Assembly (NCBI GenBank): GCA_022578605.1 | Contig: MU394051.1 | Span: forward strand, 682,001-746,000 | From: Camillea tinctor | Taxonomy: Eukaryota; Ascomycota; Sordariomycetes; Xylariales; Xylariaceae | Reading direction: 5' to 3' | Length of the DNA: 64,000 nucleotides | Shown: positions 1 to 11,408 of the stretch, in pieces | Layout: every line of letters starts with the position of its first letter | How positions within the stretch are numbered: position 1 is the stretch's first letter | Position numbers and translations under genes: made by a program | Notes under the pieces: generated by a model | The model's input: the letters and a program-made list of their open reading frames with translations, nothing else | Database searches by the model: none | What the model was told of the DNA's origin: nothing

Positions 1-66
1 CACGAACAACATCCATCTCCGACGCATTTCGCATTAATCCCAGCAGAACAGCACACAACTGTCGCA

Positions 67-520
67 ATGGCGAGTATGTTCCCTCCAAAGAGATACGCTA
101 CATTGAATTGATTACCATACTCACAAATCGCTTTCTGCAGAATCCAAGAACTCGTCGCAGCACAACCAGTCGCGCAAGGCGCACCGGAACGGGTAGGTTC
201 AGAACCAAATCTCTGATCTCTCCATACAAACAGACGAAGCCTCAACGCGCGCAACTATACACCTCCTATACACCTCGCTAACCGAGCCTTGAACTATAGT
301 ATCAAGAAGCCTAAGACCAACCGATACCCGTCCCTGAATGGAACCGACCCCAAGTTCCGACGAAACCACAGATATGCTCTTCACGGCACGATGCGAGCCC
401 TAGTACGTTACCGCCCACAAGCATCAGTGTTGCGCAACCTATGCTAAAAACTGTTCGTCGGAAACCTACTGACACTGCCAACAGAAAGAGAAGAAGGAGG
501 GTAAGCGGGAGACTGTTTAA
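67..520 (+). CDS. rpl29: 60S ribosomal protein L29 (eL29)
   Basis: Structural protein of the large ribosomal subunit, cytoplasmic. The gene is four short exons: 67-73, 141-192, 300-402 and 485-520, joined through introns with GTATGT/GTAGGT/GTACGT donors and CAG/TAG/CAG acceptors. The spliced length is 198 nt, giving 65 residues, the usual size for eL29. The protein starts MAKSKNSSQHNQSRKAHRNG and continues with PKTNRYPSLNGTDPKFRRN and an HGTMRAL stretch before a Lys/Glu-rich tail, all hallmark eL29 sequence. Exon 1 encodes only two complete codons, a common pattern in fungal ribosomal protein genes. No exon is long enough to stand out as an ORF, so a simple ORF scan misses it. Only 66 bases of upstream sequence lie in the window, so the promoter is largely outside it. 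Highly confident. Confidence 0.95.
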
Positions 521-1128
521 AGCGAGGATGGAGTATGGACGGGGATCAACCGTAACCGTTATGGATTGAGCATCATTAGGGCGAATCTCGGATCGTATAG
601 ACACGCGAGATCATGGAGTCAAGGTCATACATTTTGCCTTCAGCCTGGAGGTTGATTTCCAGGCTAGCTTCTATGAACAAACAACATGGAATGAGTTGTA
701 GCCAGACGAGCTACGATTGCCAAGGCCGACTTGTCTATCGCCATGATACGTGAGAGATGAGAAATGACACACCAGTCCAAGCCTAGCCCTCCCCTTTTTG
801 AATATACGCTTCCCTAGCTTTGATGCAAAGCTGGTGAATGTGAACGAACTATCTACCCAGGTAATACGGCATATGTGTGTACAGCTCTAGGCCATTTCCC
901 CATGTCTAGTTGCTGAAGGATGTTTCTTCTCGTGCCGAGAATACCTTTTGCCAGTCTATTACCAAACACCCGTGCTTCAACCTTCTCCCAAGGCAAGGGT
1001 GCATGGAGACATGGCAACATACCAAAAAAGAAAAAAGTCTTTCGTATAACTATAACCTTCTATATTCAGGGGTTAGTGGGGCTTCTCTTTTCCCTCTTTC
1101 TTGTTCCCCCCTTTTATAGATGGACATA
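521..1128. other. Spacer downstream of rpl29
   Basis: This holds the 3' flank of rpl29. Short open frames occur on both strands but none resembles a protein family or has a supporting splice pattern. I see nothing else in it. Confidence 0.5.
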
Positions 1129-1224
1129 CTTCGTACAGGACAACAAGACATACTACTATCTACTTACGTAATAAAGAGGATGTAACCTTATAGACAGTAG
1201 TATGTCTTGTTGTCCTGTACGAAG
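1129..1224. repeat. Near-perfect inverted repeat (34-bp arms)
   Basis: The arm at 1129-1162 is the reverse complement of 1191-1224 with one mismatch, around a spacer of 28 bases (read by direct comparison). The arms begin CTTCGTACAGGACAAC. A transcript would fold into a strong hairpin. It could be a miniature palindromic element, a terminal-repeat remnant or a transcriptional hairpin. No flanking target duplication was evident by eye. Confidence 0.85.
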
Positions 1225-2523
1225 ATAAGTCAGGATAGGCTGTGTTGAGAACCGACATATTCTGCTGTGATTGATCGATTATAACCTTTTCCAGTTTATC
1301 CTCGTTCCATAGCTTGTTTCAGGAATTACCAAGCCAAGGACAAATTTGATCCAATCAATTGTTTTCGGGCTTTATAGATGTATAATAATAGGGTCATACA
1401 TATATATATATATATATATTTATACCGACTAGGGCGTTTATACACACATCTGGCACCAAGATCGATGCTTTTTAAAAAAGCTTGACAGATCTGATGGCTG
1501 AGGTTAGTAGTTTACAGTTAATATTTGCAAAATTATCTACGCCAACCTACGTTAGGTACTTACTAGGTTTGAGTTTACTTTATATATCTACCTACTACAT
1601 AGGTAGCACTACATACATAGTAGGTAGCAGGTAGTGGATCAACTGGGAGATACTACATCTCAGACATCAATATGTGCTACTAGGTTATGAACAGGTATAC
1701 ACTACACTACGTAACGTACTCTTTCAAAATGTTTCAGGCTTGGTGGTATATGCCACTTATTTCATCAGGTAACCTACACGGTTAATTCTGCGTAAATACA
1801 TAGGTTAGGTTACATATGTTGGCAAGTTAGACTCCATATATGATATGTCCTAACCTGTATCGTACATACCGACTTAGCACTGTAATCTTGCTGTTACATG
1901 CGGTATGCAATAATCGGGGAATACACGAATACATTCGTACAAAACATACGAGACACTATTTTTACACCAGGAAAAAAGCTCCCGTTTTGTGTTACTGGTG
2001 GATTGCATGGGTGCAACTGGACAAGCTCCGTCGAGTAAAAGACATCCATCCGTCCAATGGTCATGGAGGCTACAGCACTTTTGAAAAGAAAAAAAAGGGT
2101 GAAAGGGATCCGAGTGCACCGAGACCATCGGAACGGTTGTTTGAAAAGTGCTGACATAGCCGCCTTGCTAGGCTCTGTAGGGTAATGTGACCCACTTCTG
2201 AAGGATCTCCTGAAGATGGGCTCCAGGGGGCCAAAACTCTCCTACAGGTGACAATGGTTACATTTATGCAGTAGGTGAAGCGCTAGCGACGATTTAACTT
2301 CGGATTATACATATATACATAACATATCATACACTTAGCAGGAGCACTTTAGGGGAGGGAGGGAATTAGCGGTACGGTTTGCTACTTAGTGTACAATACA
2401 ATACTAATACACAACACACAATAACAACGGAGGGAGTACTTCGTACTTACACCTCGTGCTTCGACCGTCTTTGTTTCCCAAGGGTCCTTCCGAAAAGGTC
2501 TGCCGTTCCAGAGTTACAGCCTT
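1225..2523. other. AT-rich spacer with simple repeats
   Basis: The spacer contains a (TA)n run at about 1400-1423 and dense TAGGTA/TACCTA motifs at about 1540-1700. An open frame at 1840-2154 has biased, low-information sequence and no recognisable domain, so I do not call it a gene. Confidence 0.5.
1400..1423. repeat. (TA)n microsatellite
   Basis: Uninterrupted TA dinucleotides in AT-rich spacer, read directly. Confidence 0.9.
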
Positions 2524-3186
2524 TGTGTGTGTGTGTGTGACTGTGTGCGTGCGAGTCTCTCTTCGTGTCTCTCCTGCTTCCATTTTCCTCCCTCCTTCTT
2601 TTTTACTTTGGTTCAACAGTCGACACGAACTTCTGTTCCTGCCTTTCCTTCTTTTTTTTTTCTTTTCTTTTTTTTACATCCTCTCTTCTCAAGACCTTAG
2701 GGCAACGTGCCGCCACTGGTTCTGGCTTTGGAGTACAAAGCAGATCATTGAAGTTATTATTGGTAAGTTTCTTTTTTTTTTCTTATTCCCTCCATTCTCT
2801 CTCTTCAAGAGCTTGCTTTTTAAGGCTTGCTTTTCAAGTCTCCTCCTTGCCCCTAGTCGGGTCACTCCAATATTTCTTTTTTTTATTCTTTTTTTTATAT
2901 GTGTTTGAGTTCATTGGTAGACGGGATGAACCTTGGAACCCATCAACTTTTTCAAATACGCTCTTGATGACTCCTACGCCCTTGGTATGAAACCACATTA
3001 TAGCTCAAGTTCGCATCAAGCTCTGAGCATATTGAGGTCTTTGATACTGGAACTCGGGTGCTCATTGGGCCAGGCATCACTCTCCACTACTATTACTACT
3101 ATTAGTTAGCAAGGGTCGAGATCTCTAAAGAACAGGAAAAGAAGAGAATAAAACGAGGAAGGGAAAAAAAAAAGAAAAAGAAAAGG

Positions 3187-3219
<33 letters not shown>

Positions 3220-4052
3220 AAGAAGAGAAAAACTTTTCCTAAAATAAAAAGCTGCTTGCTAACTCGTCATTCTTTTTTCCCTCTTATCTTATAGCGTTCT
3301 ATCTAATAATTCATCGCCAATAATCGCTTCATTCCGAACCTGCCTCCTACTCGACGGCTCCTTTGAGGTCAGCAGGATACTGCAGGAGTTCTCGAGACAA
3401 TATTCCTTCTACCGTCCTCACGAACGAATCGAAGAGTTGAACTCGAGTCTTCGCAAGATTATCCTAATACGTCAACATAGCGCAAATCCGAATGCGAATC
3501 ACCTGCTGCCTCTTCTAAACTTCCGTCGTTGCAAGCCCAGGCCAAGATCCATCTTCCGTCCGAAGTCTTGTCTAGCGATCGACTATTATCCGACTATATG
3601 TCTTATGAAAAGCATCAATAGCGCAGTATTGTCGCTACTCGAAATTCCAAAACATTAGACAATACGTCCAGATCCAGATTGGACCCTGCACCGTCAAGAA
3701 TCGCCACTTTACGACCTGTGGTTACCAGAGGTCATCGGAGGTCCTCAGGATACCTCAAAACAGTTTATTATCATTTTTTTTTTACTTGCCACGGTCCCGA
3801 TCGCCCGTCACTTTCCCTACCAGGACTCTTGCGCGCTTTCATCAACCTGAACTATCCTATCTAGCCTTGCCCAAGTAACTTACCCTACTAGAGGCTCCGA
3901 GTCTTATTTGACAGCCAAATCCGTTCATTGACATAGCTTACTCTGAAGGCATTCAAAGTCCTGATCAAAAAGAAGAAGAAGAAAAGAAAGGAGAAAAAAA
4001 TAAAATAAACAGAAACTCTTGGTTGGACTGTGCAGATTAGTTGACACTCAAA
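2524..4052 (+). other. Low-complexity upstream region / probable 5' leader of vts1
   Basis: It contains a (GT)n run at 2524-2539, long pyrimidine tracts at about 2570-2900, and a purine-only tract of 78 bases at 3155-3232. From about 3300 to 4000 the composition is balanced but no coding frame is convincing. A GGTAAGTTTC donor-like sequence near 2765 suggests a spliced untranslated leader. The extent of the transcript is inference. Confidence 0.4.
3155..3232 (+). repeat. Purine-only tract, 78 bases
   Basis: Every base from 3155 to 3232 is A or G. It lies in the vts1 upstream region, after long pyrimidine tracts on the same strand, so the two could pair or form triplex DNA. Function unknown. 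Confidence 0.9.
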
Positions 4053-6000
4053 ATGAATCGCAATAGCACTCCCGAGGCCACTACTGCCTCTTCGCTGAGG
4101 CCGCCCTCGTCCCGCGCAGTAGGCGCTGGCCATCATTTGCGTGCCTCTGCCGACATGGCTGCCTTGACCGGTACTACGGCAACAAACCGTATTCGACCAT
4201 CCTCGGACTTCTATGGTCAGCAAGGACAAGGTCAGAGTGGCGTGGACACTGATCCACAGGACAAAATGACCCAGCAGTGGATTGCCGATATTGATCAGTA
4301 TGAGACTACTTTGGAAGAGATGGCCGCGGCCACGCTGGACCAGGATTTCAAGGACGAACTCAGTGCTATTGAACAGTGGTTCCGCGTTTTGTCCGAAGCC
4401 GAGAGGACTGCAGCTCTGTATGCATTGTTGCAGCAGACTACTCAGGTTCAAATTCGCTTCTTCATCCAAGTGCTCCAGCAGATGGGCAAAAACCATCCTA
4501 TGTCTGGTGTCTTGTCGCCTGCCAATTTCGATAAGGGTACGTCGCCTTCTAATCAAACCCGTACGCATCAGCTAACTGATCTTTTTTATTATTATTGTAG
4601 ACCCCATGTCCAACCGTCTGAGCGATGCCATGAACAAGTTGAATGTTTCTTCCGCCAGAAACTCGCTTTCTCAACCGCAGCCTTCCGCTAAGAGACACTC
4701 GGGCCTAGATCCCTCGACGATCAATGCCATGTTCCCTGATGCTGCTGCGGCTATTGCGACTGAGAAGGCCAAATTTACTCAACAAACTGGAAACCAGCCT
4801 CCCTCAAACCGTAACAGTGCCGCTGTCGACCCTCGTAATTCTCTTGCAGCGCCTACAATCTCTGGTCCATCTGAAGGTATCGACCCGAATGGACAGAACC
4901 CTGCCTCGCCATGGGGTAACAATCATGACCAAGGATCTTCGAGGCCCAAGTCTTCGTCAGGCCAGGCCCCTATGGGTCAATTCGTGCAACCTCCGCCATC
5001 AGCTGGTTTGAGGTCTCCACGCCCACAGATTTCTGGCGGCGCCAACATCCAGAATACCACTCTGAACGCACCCGACAAGTCTGCCTCAGACCTGCCTCTC
5101 CTTTCACCGTACAATGCCGGAAGCGGCAACTGGGCTTCTATGGTGAACACCCCTATGGTTCCCTCTTTTAACACGGGCAATTCTGGTCCCAATCAAGCCG
5201 ACATGGTGGCGAATGCTACGGCGATGAAGCTAGCTGCTCTCTCAACGGTAAATAACCGCTTTGCGCTTGATGATGTCCGCAAGTTCCGAAGGGCTCGGTC
5301 CAATGATGCCCCTGGTCAGAACCAGGGCGGTATATCTGCTGGCCCTCAGGCACCGGGTATCCCCGGCGCAAACATCGTTATGGTCAATGAGCATGGACAG
5401 GTGCTGAACCGGGATCAAATGCTTGCGTTGCAGAATCACCAGGCCATGGGTGGGTTTGGGGCTCATCGATCGCGTCCGAACTCTCCCGGCATCGCATTGC
5501 AGCAGACCTTTGCGCAGCAAATGCCTTTCACCTCTCCCCAGAATAACGGCTTCCTCAGTGCTTATGACGGACAGAATCCGCTCCTAAGCAATGGTCTCGG
5601 TGGGCTCAATATGGGTCAGCTGGGAGTAGGTGTTCCCGAGGGATACTTGTCGGACCATTCCGACATCGCACGAGGGCGATCACCACGAGGGCGTAGGGGT
5701 AACTCGAAGCCTCCTGAGGATCCTACCGATCCCACTCTTCTTCAAGACATTCCTGCATGGTTACGAAGCCTTCGCCTCCATAAATATACCGATAACTTGA
5801 AGGACATGAAGTGGACCGAACTGATCGAGCTGGATGATGAGGCCTTAGAGAAGCGTGGTGTCAACGCCCTGGGCGCTCGAAGAAAGATGTTGAAGGTTTT
5901 TGAGCAGGTCAAAGGTAAGATCTAAAACTTTTTAGAAATTTAACGAAAGATTGTTGCTAACAAGCTTACAGAGGCAAAGGCAGAGGGCAAGCTGGGCTAG
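4053..6000 (+). CDS. vts1: Vts1/Smaug-type SAM-domain RNA-binding protein
   Basis: Post-transcriptional regulator: in yeast Vts1 binds CNGG-type hairpin loops with its SAM domain and recruits CCR4-NOT for deadenylation and decay (family knowledge). Exons are 4053-4536, 4601-5914 and 5972-6000, giving 1827 nt and 608 residues. Introns have GTACGT and GTAAGA donors and TAG/CAG acceptors. The last exon is only 29 nt and supplies EAKAEGKLG. The N-terminal part holds a conserved helical block (residues about 70-160, including [11 protein letters not shown] and [15 protein letters not shown]). The middle is Ser/Pro/Asn/Gln-rich and probably disordered. The SAM domain occupies about residues 540-600 and contains [13 protein letters not shown] and [11 protein letters not shown]. 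The start is the first ATG in frame, with a stop-containing leader before it. Transcription is probably independent of tfc4 downstream. Confidence 0.94.
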
Positions 6001-7000
6001 CCACTGTAAAGTACATAATCTAGAAGCGCTTGCGGGCCAGCATTACGAAACCGATATGAACAGCTACTTTCGGCTAGGCTCAGTGTTCGAGCCACTTTCA
6101 GAACTCAGCAGATAAGTTGGATGGGGATGTGATGTAGCACTGGATGACATGATGGATATGGTCAGGTTTTTTTGCTCTTTTTTTTTTTTTCAATCTTAGC
6201 ACCGTAATGAGCCTCGAGGATGAGATTAACGAACTCGAGATATAACAATCTCAGGTTATTGGAATGCCCTACCGGATCATTCCAAACAAAAAGGCAGCAC
6301 GGATCGGGTAGTGTAACGTATACATGTATACAGAACAGTATTATCAGTAGCAGAATATTCCTATCCCAAGATAACGAAATGCATATTTGCTTTTACGTCA
6401 TTCATGTGGGCTTCCATTCATAGCTATCCATATATGTTCCAAGTTTATTAGAGTAATAGGTTAAGTACCACTTAGGTGTAGTATGTATTGATGTGACCTA
6501 CCCATATAAGGTTTTAACTGCTTTGGTAGATACTCCGATAGTTGCATAATTGTTCCTAGCGAAATGCAGATTTAAGTTCTTATCCAAGGCTACCTAGATC
6601 CACTATTCTCTTAAGAGAGCAAAGAACCTCAATGCATTTAACCTATATCATATTAAACTCATCAAAGGTTAACATTGTTAACCTAGAAAAGAAACTCTCG
6701 CAGTATAAGTCAACTTTGAATAATTATAGAAAAAACATCAATTTAGCGAACTTTCCTACGTACCAAAAACAACTTGGAATTCAACATCAGCGCTACCAAG
6801 GACGACCAAGGAAAACCGAGGAAAACCAAGGACAAACCGCTCTTCGTTTAACCTCTCATGTAGTCAAATCATGTGGTATCGTGCATCTTACAAGCGCAGC
6901 ATCATCAAGCTACAAACAATTCTGGATTAATCTAGACGAGGCCAACTTCTTTTCAAGTTCTGAAGTTCTCATTAATACACCAATCTCACGTTAGCCCAAA
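6001..7000 (+). other. Spacer vts1-tfc4 with a 120-codon upstream ORF
   Basis: It contains the vts1 3' flank, including a T-rich run at about 6170-6191. It also holds an ATG-initiated open frame at 6632-6994 that ends in TAG just six bases before the tfc4 ATG and in the same frame. The 120-residue product is Asn/Ser/Lys-rich without a known domain. It may be an upstream ORF in the tfc4 leader or chance. Confidence 0.4.
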
Positions 7001-10000
7001 ATGAATCATCGGTTTTCTTCTACCTTCGACGCCTTGCAAGCGCATTTCAGGAATCAGACGTCATCTCCCACTGAACCAACCAATAAAGCTGCCCCCGTCA
7101 CGGACCCAGCAATGCATCCAAACCCTCCCGCTGGATCGGAAGCCTTCTTTGGTTCGAGCCTCACGCCAGCTACAGCACCAGCTCATACGAACCCCCTCCC
7201 TGGTTTCTTGCTTCGCCCTGTTCATACAACGTCGGTTGAAACAAGCCCATGGACCAACACTGGCTCGGGATATGTTCCAATACAACCAAGGCCGGTAGCT
7301 CCAGAGTCACAGTCGCTACGTGCAGCTGCAGCTTCCGCTCTAGCATCACAGAGATTTCAGTTCCCAGAAGATGAAGATCCCTCTGGCTACGGTCAAATCC
7401 AGGGCCAGGAGTACCCAGACCTTGCTTTACCAGATAGCAATGCCTCGGGTCAGGACCAGAGCCCGAACAGCAAGAGGAAAAGGGGTAGACAAGGGAAGAC
7501 AGACCAACACGGGATAAAACCTCCACGATTAAGACAAGACCTAACAGAATTCCTGGACCCGGCTCTTTCTAATGAGCATTTGTCAAATGTTACACCCGAT
7601 CAAGGCTCGTCGTTGGGATCTTCTCATCGCAAAGATCGTGAGCTCGACGCCCCAGGGGAAGACGAGGCCAACCCAGGAGATGCTACAACTGATCCTCTCC
7701 TTGAGAGGCAAAATGACTTGCAGAATGATCCTGAATTCGATGATGGTCCTCCGCTCAAGAGGTTCAAACCTGGACGAGCCTCAAACTACTTAGATAAAGA
7801 TCAGGAGCCGCGGCGACAACGCGCCTCCAAAAAACGTGGTCCCCGCAAGGCTGCCGAACCTACCGGTGACGTGAAATACCGTATAAACATGGCATCAAAT
7901 GCCTATATGGATGGAGAGCTCGACAAGGCAATCGAATGGATAGAAGATGCTATACGTATTAACGCCGAAACCTACCGTGCCTGGGCTCTACTAGCCTCAT
8001 TTCTCGAGGATAAGGGAGACAACAAGGGTAGCTTTACCGCGAGAGTCTTTGCATGTCATCTGCAGCCAAAGAATGTCGAAGGATGGTCCCAATGCGCCGA
8101 GATCGGTATCGCTCTACGAGACGAATTTCCTGACGACGCGGAGGAGTATCATGAGCAGGCCATGTTTTGTTATTCCCAAGCCTTGAGGGCAGATATCGAA
8201 GACAGGCCGGCACGACATGGAAGGGCTGCTCTTGCATTTGAGAAGGGCCAGATAAAGACAGCCGCTAAAGATTACCTCTACCTTGTTGAGAGGTGCTACT
8301 TTGACGTCTACGCCCTCCGTGGCTTGGCGGAGATGTCTGTTCTGCTCGCCCATACAGGCAAGCAAGAGTTTGAGGATAGGCCGCATATTGCGATAAATTG
8401 GTACCGTCGCTGCATAGCTCATATCCAGGAGAACGGCGTGGACCCTCGGTACCCCTTCGAATGGCAGGATGTCAAGATCTTCGTTGAGCTTCTGGCATAT
8501 GTTGGGCATACTAAAGATGCTATATACGAGCTCAAGTTATTAGCAAGATGGCTTTTGGGTCGTCAAGACGAAACATTTTGGGATGACTGGCAAGACGACG
8601 ATCGAGAATGGGATGTCGACAATATCCGACGCTTACAATTTGACGAATATCGCGAGGGTATCTACCCGGCAACTTCTTATGGGAGTGGTCTTTTATTAGA
8701 GTTTAGGGCAAAACTGGTCATTTACCGTCTCAAATTAGATGATATGGACGAGGCTATGGTGAGGCATCCAGGCCAAGTAGTTGAGAATATATAGGCTGAC
8801 TGCTACTAGCATCATCTCGGGTACCTAGACCCCGAAGGTCCCAACGCGTCTCAGTTACTATCAGAAGAGCCACATCTTGTGGTCGAGGTAGCTATGGCAT
8901 TATATGAAGCAGATGTACTCCATTTGGCATTACGATTCTTCGAGCCTCTCATCCAGGCTGCTGACGCCCTCGATGGTGCTACTCTTCTCGCAGCTGGGCG
9001 ATGTTTTCTGGATGCAGGGGATAAGAGACAGGCAGAAGAATGCTTTACAGCTACTCTCGACACAGATGATTCGAATGATGAGGCGTCTATTGACGCACGC
9101 TACGAATTGGCTAAGATGTATGAAGCTGCAAGGGAAGAAAGAGAGGCCTATATTCTCGTAAACGAGGCTATTAAATTACAACAGGCCCAAGAAGCTCGCA
9201 ATGACGCTCAAGAGGATAGCGACGACGATGACAACGACGAAGATGAAGATGAGGAAGGTGATGATCAAGAAAGGGCTCATCTGGCGAACAATAAGACGGC
9301 AACGACCCACCGGGCTATTCGTCCAAAGGAGCCAAAGAAACCTAGAGGACCAAGACCACCCAGGTTATCGAGGCCCAAGAAGGACAGACAGCCAAGATCT
9401 ACAAGAAGACGGCCCAAGGTGTTCGCTAGAGCTGATGAGTTGGAATTAGAAGAAAGGCGAAGATCGGAAGAATTGGCAGAAGCATGGAACAACGTTCATC
9501 GCTCACGAATGGAGTTCCAACCCGACGAACTAGGCCCGTCGGAGCTTTTCATGTCGTCGGCCAAGGAGCTTGTTGAAGATTTTAGATCTTACAAGAATTT
9601 CTACTCCTGGGACAAGTATCTTGCCCACCTTGGTATCAACCAGGACAGAGATATGGTTGTTTCGAGAAACCGCAACCTTTTAGAAATGAAAGAGCGGTTA
9701 TCCCATAGTAAGATTTTCAACATCCCCCTACCCAAAAGATCTTTACTCACGACATGGTCATAGACTTAAACCCGCACGGTCCTAGTGCTGAGAGAAAGCT
9801 CGGAGAGCGCACTGCCATTAGCTATCGCGGAGTGCCTTTCAACGACTGGCTTGAACTTTTTCTTGAATATGCCGTCTCCCTCGCTCACTGTGGCAAGTGC
9901 CAGGATGCGTACAAAGTCTGCGAGTATGCGCGCGACGCTGAGGTATTTGCCAAGTCCAGAGAAGACATGTTTCTTCTTCATGTGACTTGGGCTGGTAAGA

Positions 10001-10865
10001 TCCATACCCCCCTTCTTGCTAACATCTAACTAATATGCCATAGCTTGTGCATTGCGAGGTAGAGACGAGGAGATCTGTGTCGCCGCGGCGCGTTATCTAA
10101 TGAGAGAGAACCAGTTTGACACAGACCCCTTTCGGATGTTCGCGGCATTGTCTAGGTTGTGTCCTTCCCCGGCTTCATGGTATGCGTCGGGACCCGTTCA
10201 AAAATACATCCTGCGCCAAATTAAACGTATGGATCGCGCTCTGAGCGGGGCGGACGGGGAAGAGAGCGGCGATGAAGACGGCACTTCTGGAGCAATGAAG
10301 ACTTACCCAGCCAAGGAGCTAGATGTCACATTATTGATGCTTTATGGGCATATCCTTTTCATATCTAACAGTTTTACGTATGCTTTAAGTAAGTAGGATA
10401 ACAACCCCTCCGACGATGACAAAACCTTTTATTAACATGAAAACAGATTACTTCCTCAGAGCGTACAGTATAGACCCGAATAACACCATGGCCGCCCTCA
10501 GCGTTGGTCACTGTTACGTTCATTACGCCCTCAAGAGACAGTCGGAGAACAGGCAGTATCTGCTGATTCAGGGGTTCATGTTCCTACATCAGTACTACGA
10601 TACCAAGGTGGCCTCGCCTGAGGCGGGTATCCGGCAGGAGGCGCACTACAACCTCGCGCGGAGCTACCACGCCATCGGCATCCCTCACATCGCGGCCGAG
10701 TACTACCGACGCACCCTTCAGGAGATACCGGACGACTCGGGGAATGGCATCATGGGCCGCGACGACCTATCGCAGGAGGCTGCCTTCAACCTCCAGCAGA
10801 TCTGCTTGACAGGCGGCGATATGGAGTCTGTGAGAAACCTAGCGGAGAAGTATTTGGTTCTATAG
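7001..10865 (+). CDS. tfc4: TFIIIC subunit Tfc4/Sfc4 (tau131-like TPR protein)
   Basis: Assembly subunit of the RNA polymerase III factor TFIIIC; in yeast tau131 links the A-box-binding module to TFIIIB on tRNA and 5S genes (family knowledge). Exons: 7001-8758, 8810-9707, 9764-9994, 10044-10388 and 10447-10865, totalling 3651 nt and 1216 residues. All four introns are 49-58 nt with GT...TAG/CAG ends, and phases match across every junction. Residues 1-280 are Pro/Ser-rich with an acidic segment and a Lys/Arg patch. TPR arrays start near residue 289 (KYRINMASNAYMDGELDKAI) and run to about 600. An Asp/Glu run followed by basic residues lies at about 715-790, then C-terminal TPRs run to the end. 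The N-terminal TPR, acidic/basic linker, C-terminal TPR layout is that of the tau131 family. The ATG follows the upstream frame's TAG by six bases. Confidence 0.94.
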
Positions 10866-11029
10866 GTGGTAATGGCACGATACATCTATCAGATAATATA
10901 ATTAGTACCTAATAGTTATACCATGGCTTTTAACTTTAGTCAGCATGCGCCGCATTATCACTGATGCGTAGGGATCAATGTATGGATATCTTTGAACAGC
11001 AACCAGCAATCATAAAAAAGGAGATGCTC
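10866..11029. other. Short 3' flank of tfc4
   Basis: AT-rich sequence between the tfc4 stop and the 5S-like relic. Nothing recognisable. Confidence 0.4.
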
Positions 11030-11150
11030 AAGGAGCGTTGGAACTCGGAGTTCCGGCCATGTTGCCCCAATTAAGCAGGTTAGTAGAGCCTGGGATAATG
11101 CGGGATAATGCCATTAGGGCGCATTGCTGCCTTGGGAGCTTCTTCAGTCG
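11030..11150 (+). pseudogene. Possible degenerate 5S rRNA-like sequence
   Basis: Several blocks resemble fungal 5S rRNA in the right order: GGAACTCGGAGTTCCGGCC (cf. the GGAAAACTCGGGATCCCGTCC region), then CCCCAATTAAGCAGG, then GGTTAGTAG. The expected bases between the AAGC and GGTTAGTA blocks are missing, and the 3' part is poorly matched. Filamentous ascomycetes carry dispersed 5S genes and pseudogenes, so a relic is plausible. It is unlikely to be functional. The comparison is from memory, so confidence is low. Confidence 0.35.
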
Positions 11151-11408
11151 TGAGGTAAGCAGAACTGCGATTCACCGTCTATAAAAGACACTCTATTTAC
11201 TTATTATGTTTACATCACTAGAAGTCTAGACAGTAAAGAATCCTAGTCGTTACCTACTTACCCTATATATATATAAGAGCATACTTTCTTCCTTTCTTCC
11301 CCTCACCACCCCTTTCTTTCCTTCCCCCTCTCTAACTCAAAATCCCCAAAACCCCCTTCATTATACCTACCTATAGTTATTTTTATCCATCGGTCCTGAT
11401 CACCAACC
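11151..11408 (+). promoter_or_regulatory. Upstream region of the VOC-family gene
   Basis: Pyrimidine-rich DNA (CTTTCTTCC and CCCC tracts at about 11283-11360) lies just before the ATG, and a TATATATATAAG element lies at about 11263-11277. This is a typical fungal core promoter/leader composition. Assignment is inference. Confidence 0.4.

Noticed and set aside
1840..2157. Open frames on both strands
   Set aside because: About 100 codons or fewer, no recognisable content and no splice context.
2456..2990. Overlapping plus-strand frames rich in Phe, Leu and Ser
   Set aside because: They are translations of pyrimidine tracts with no protein-like features; better read as leader or spacer.
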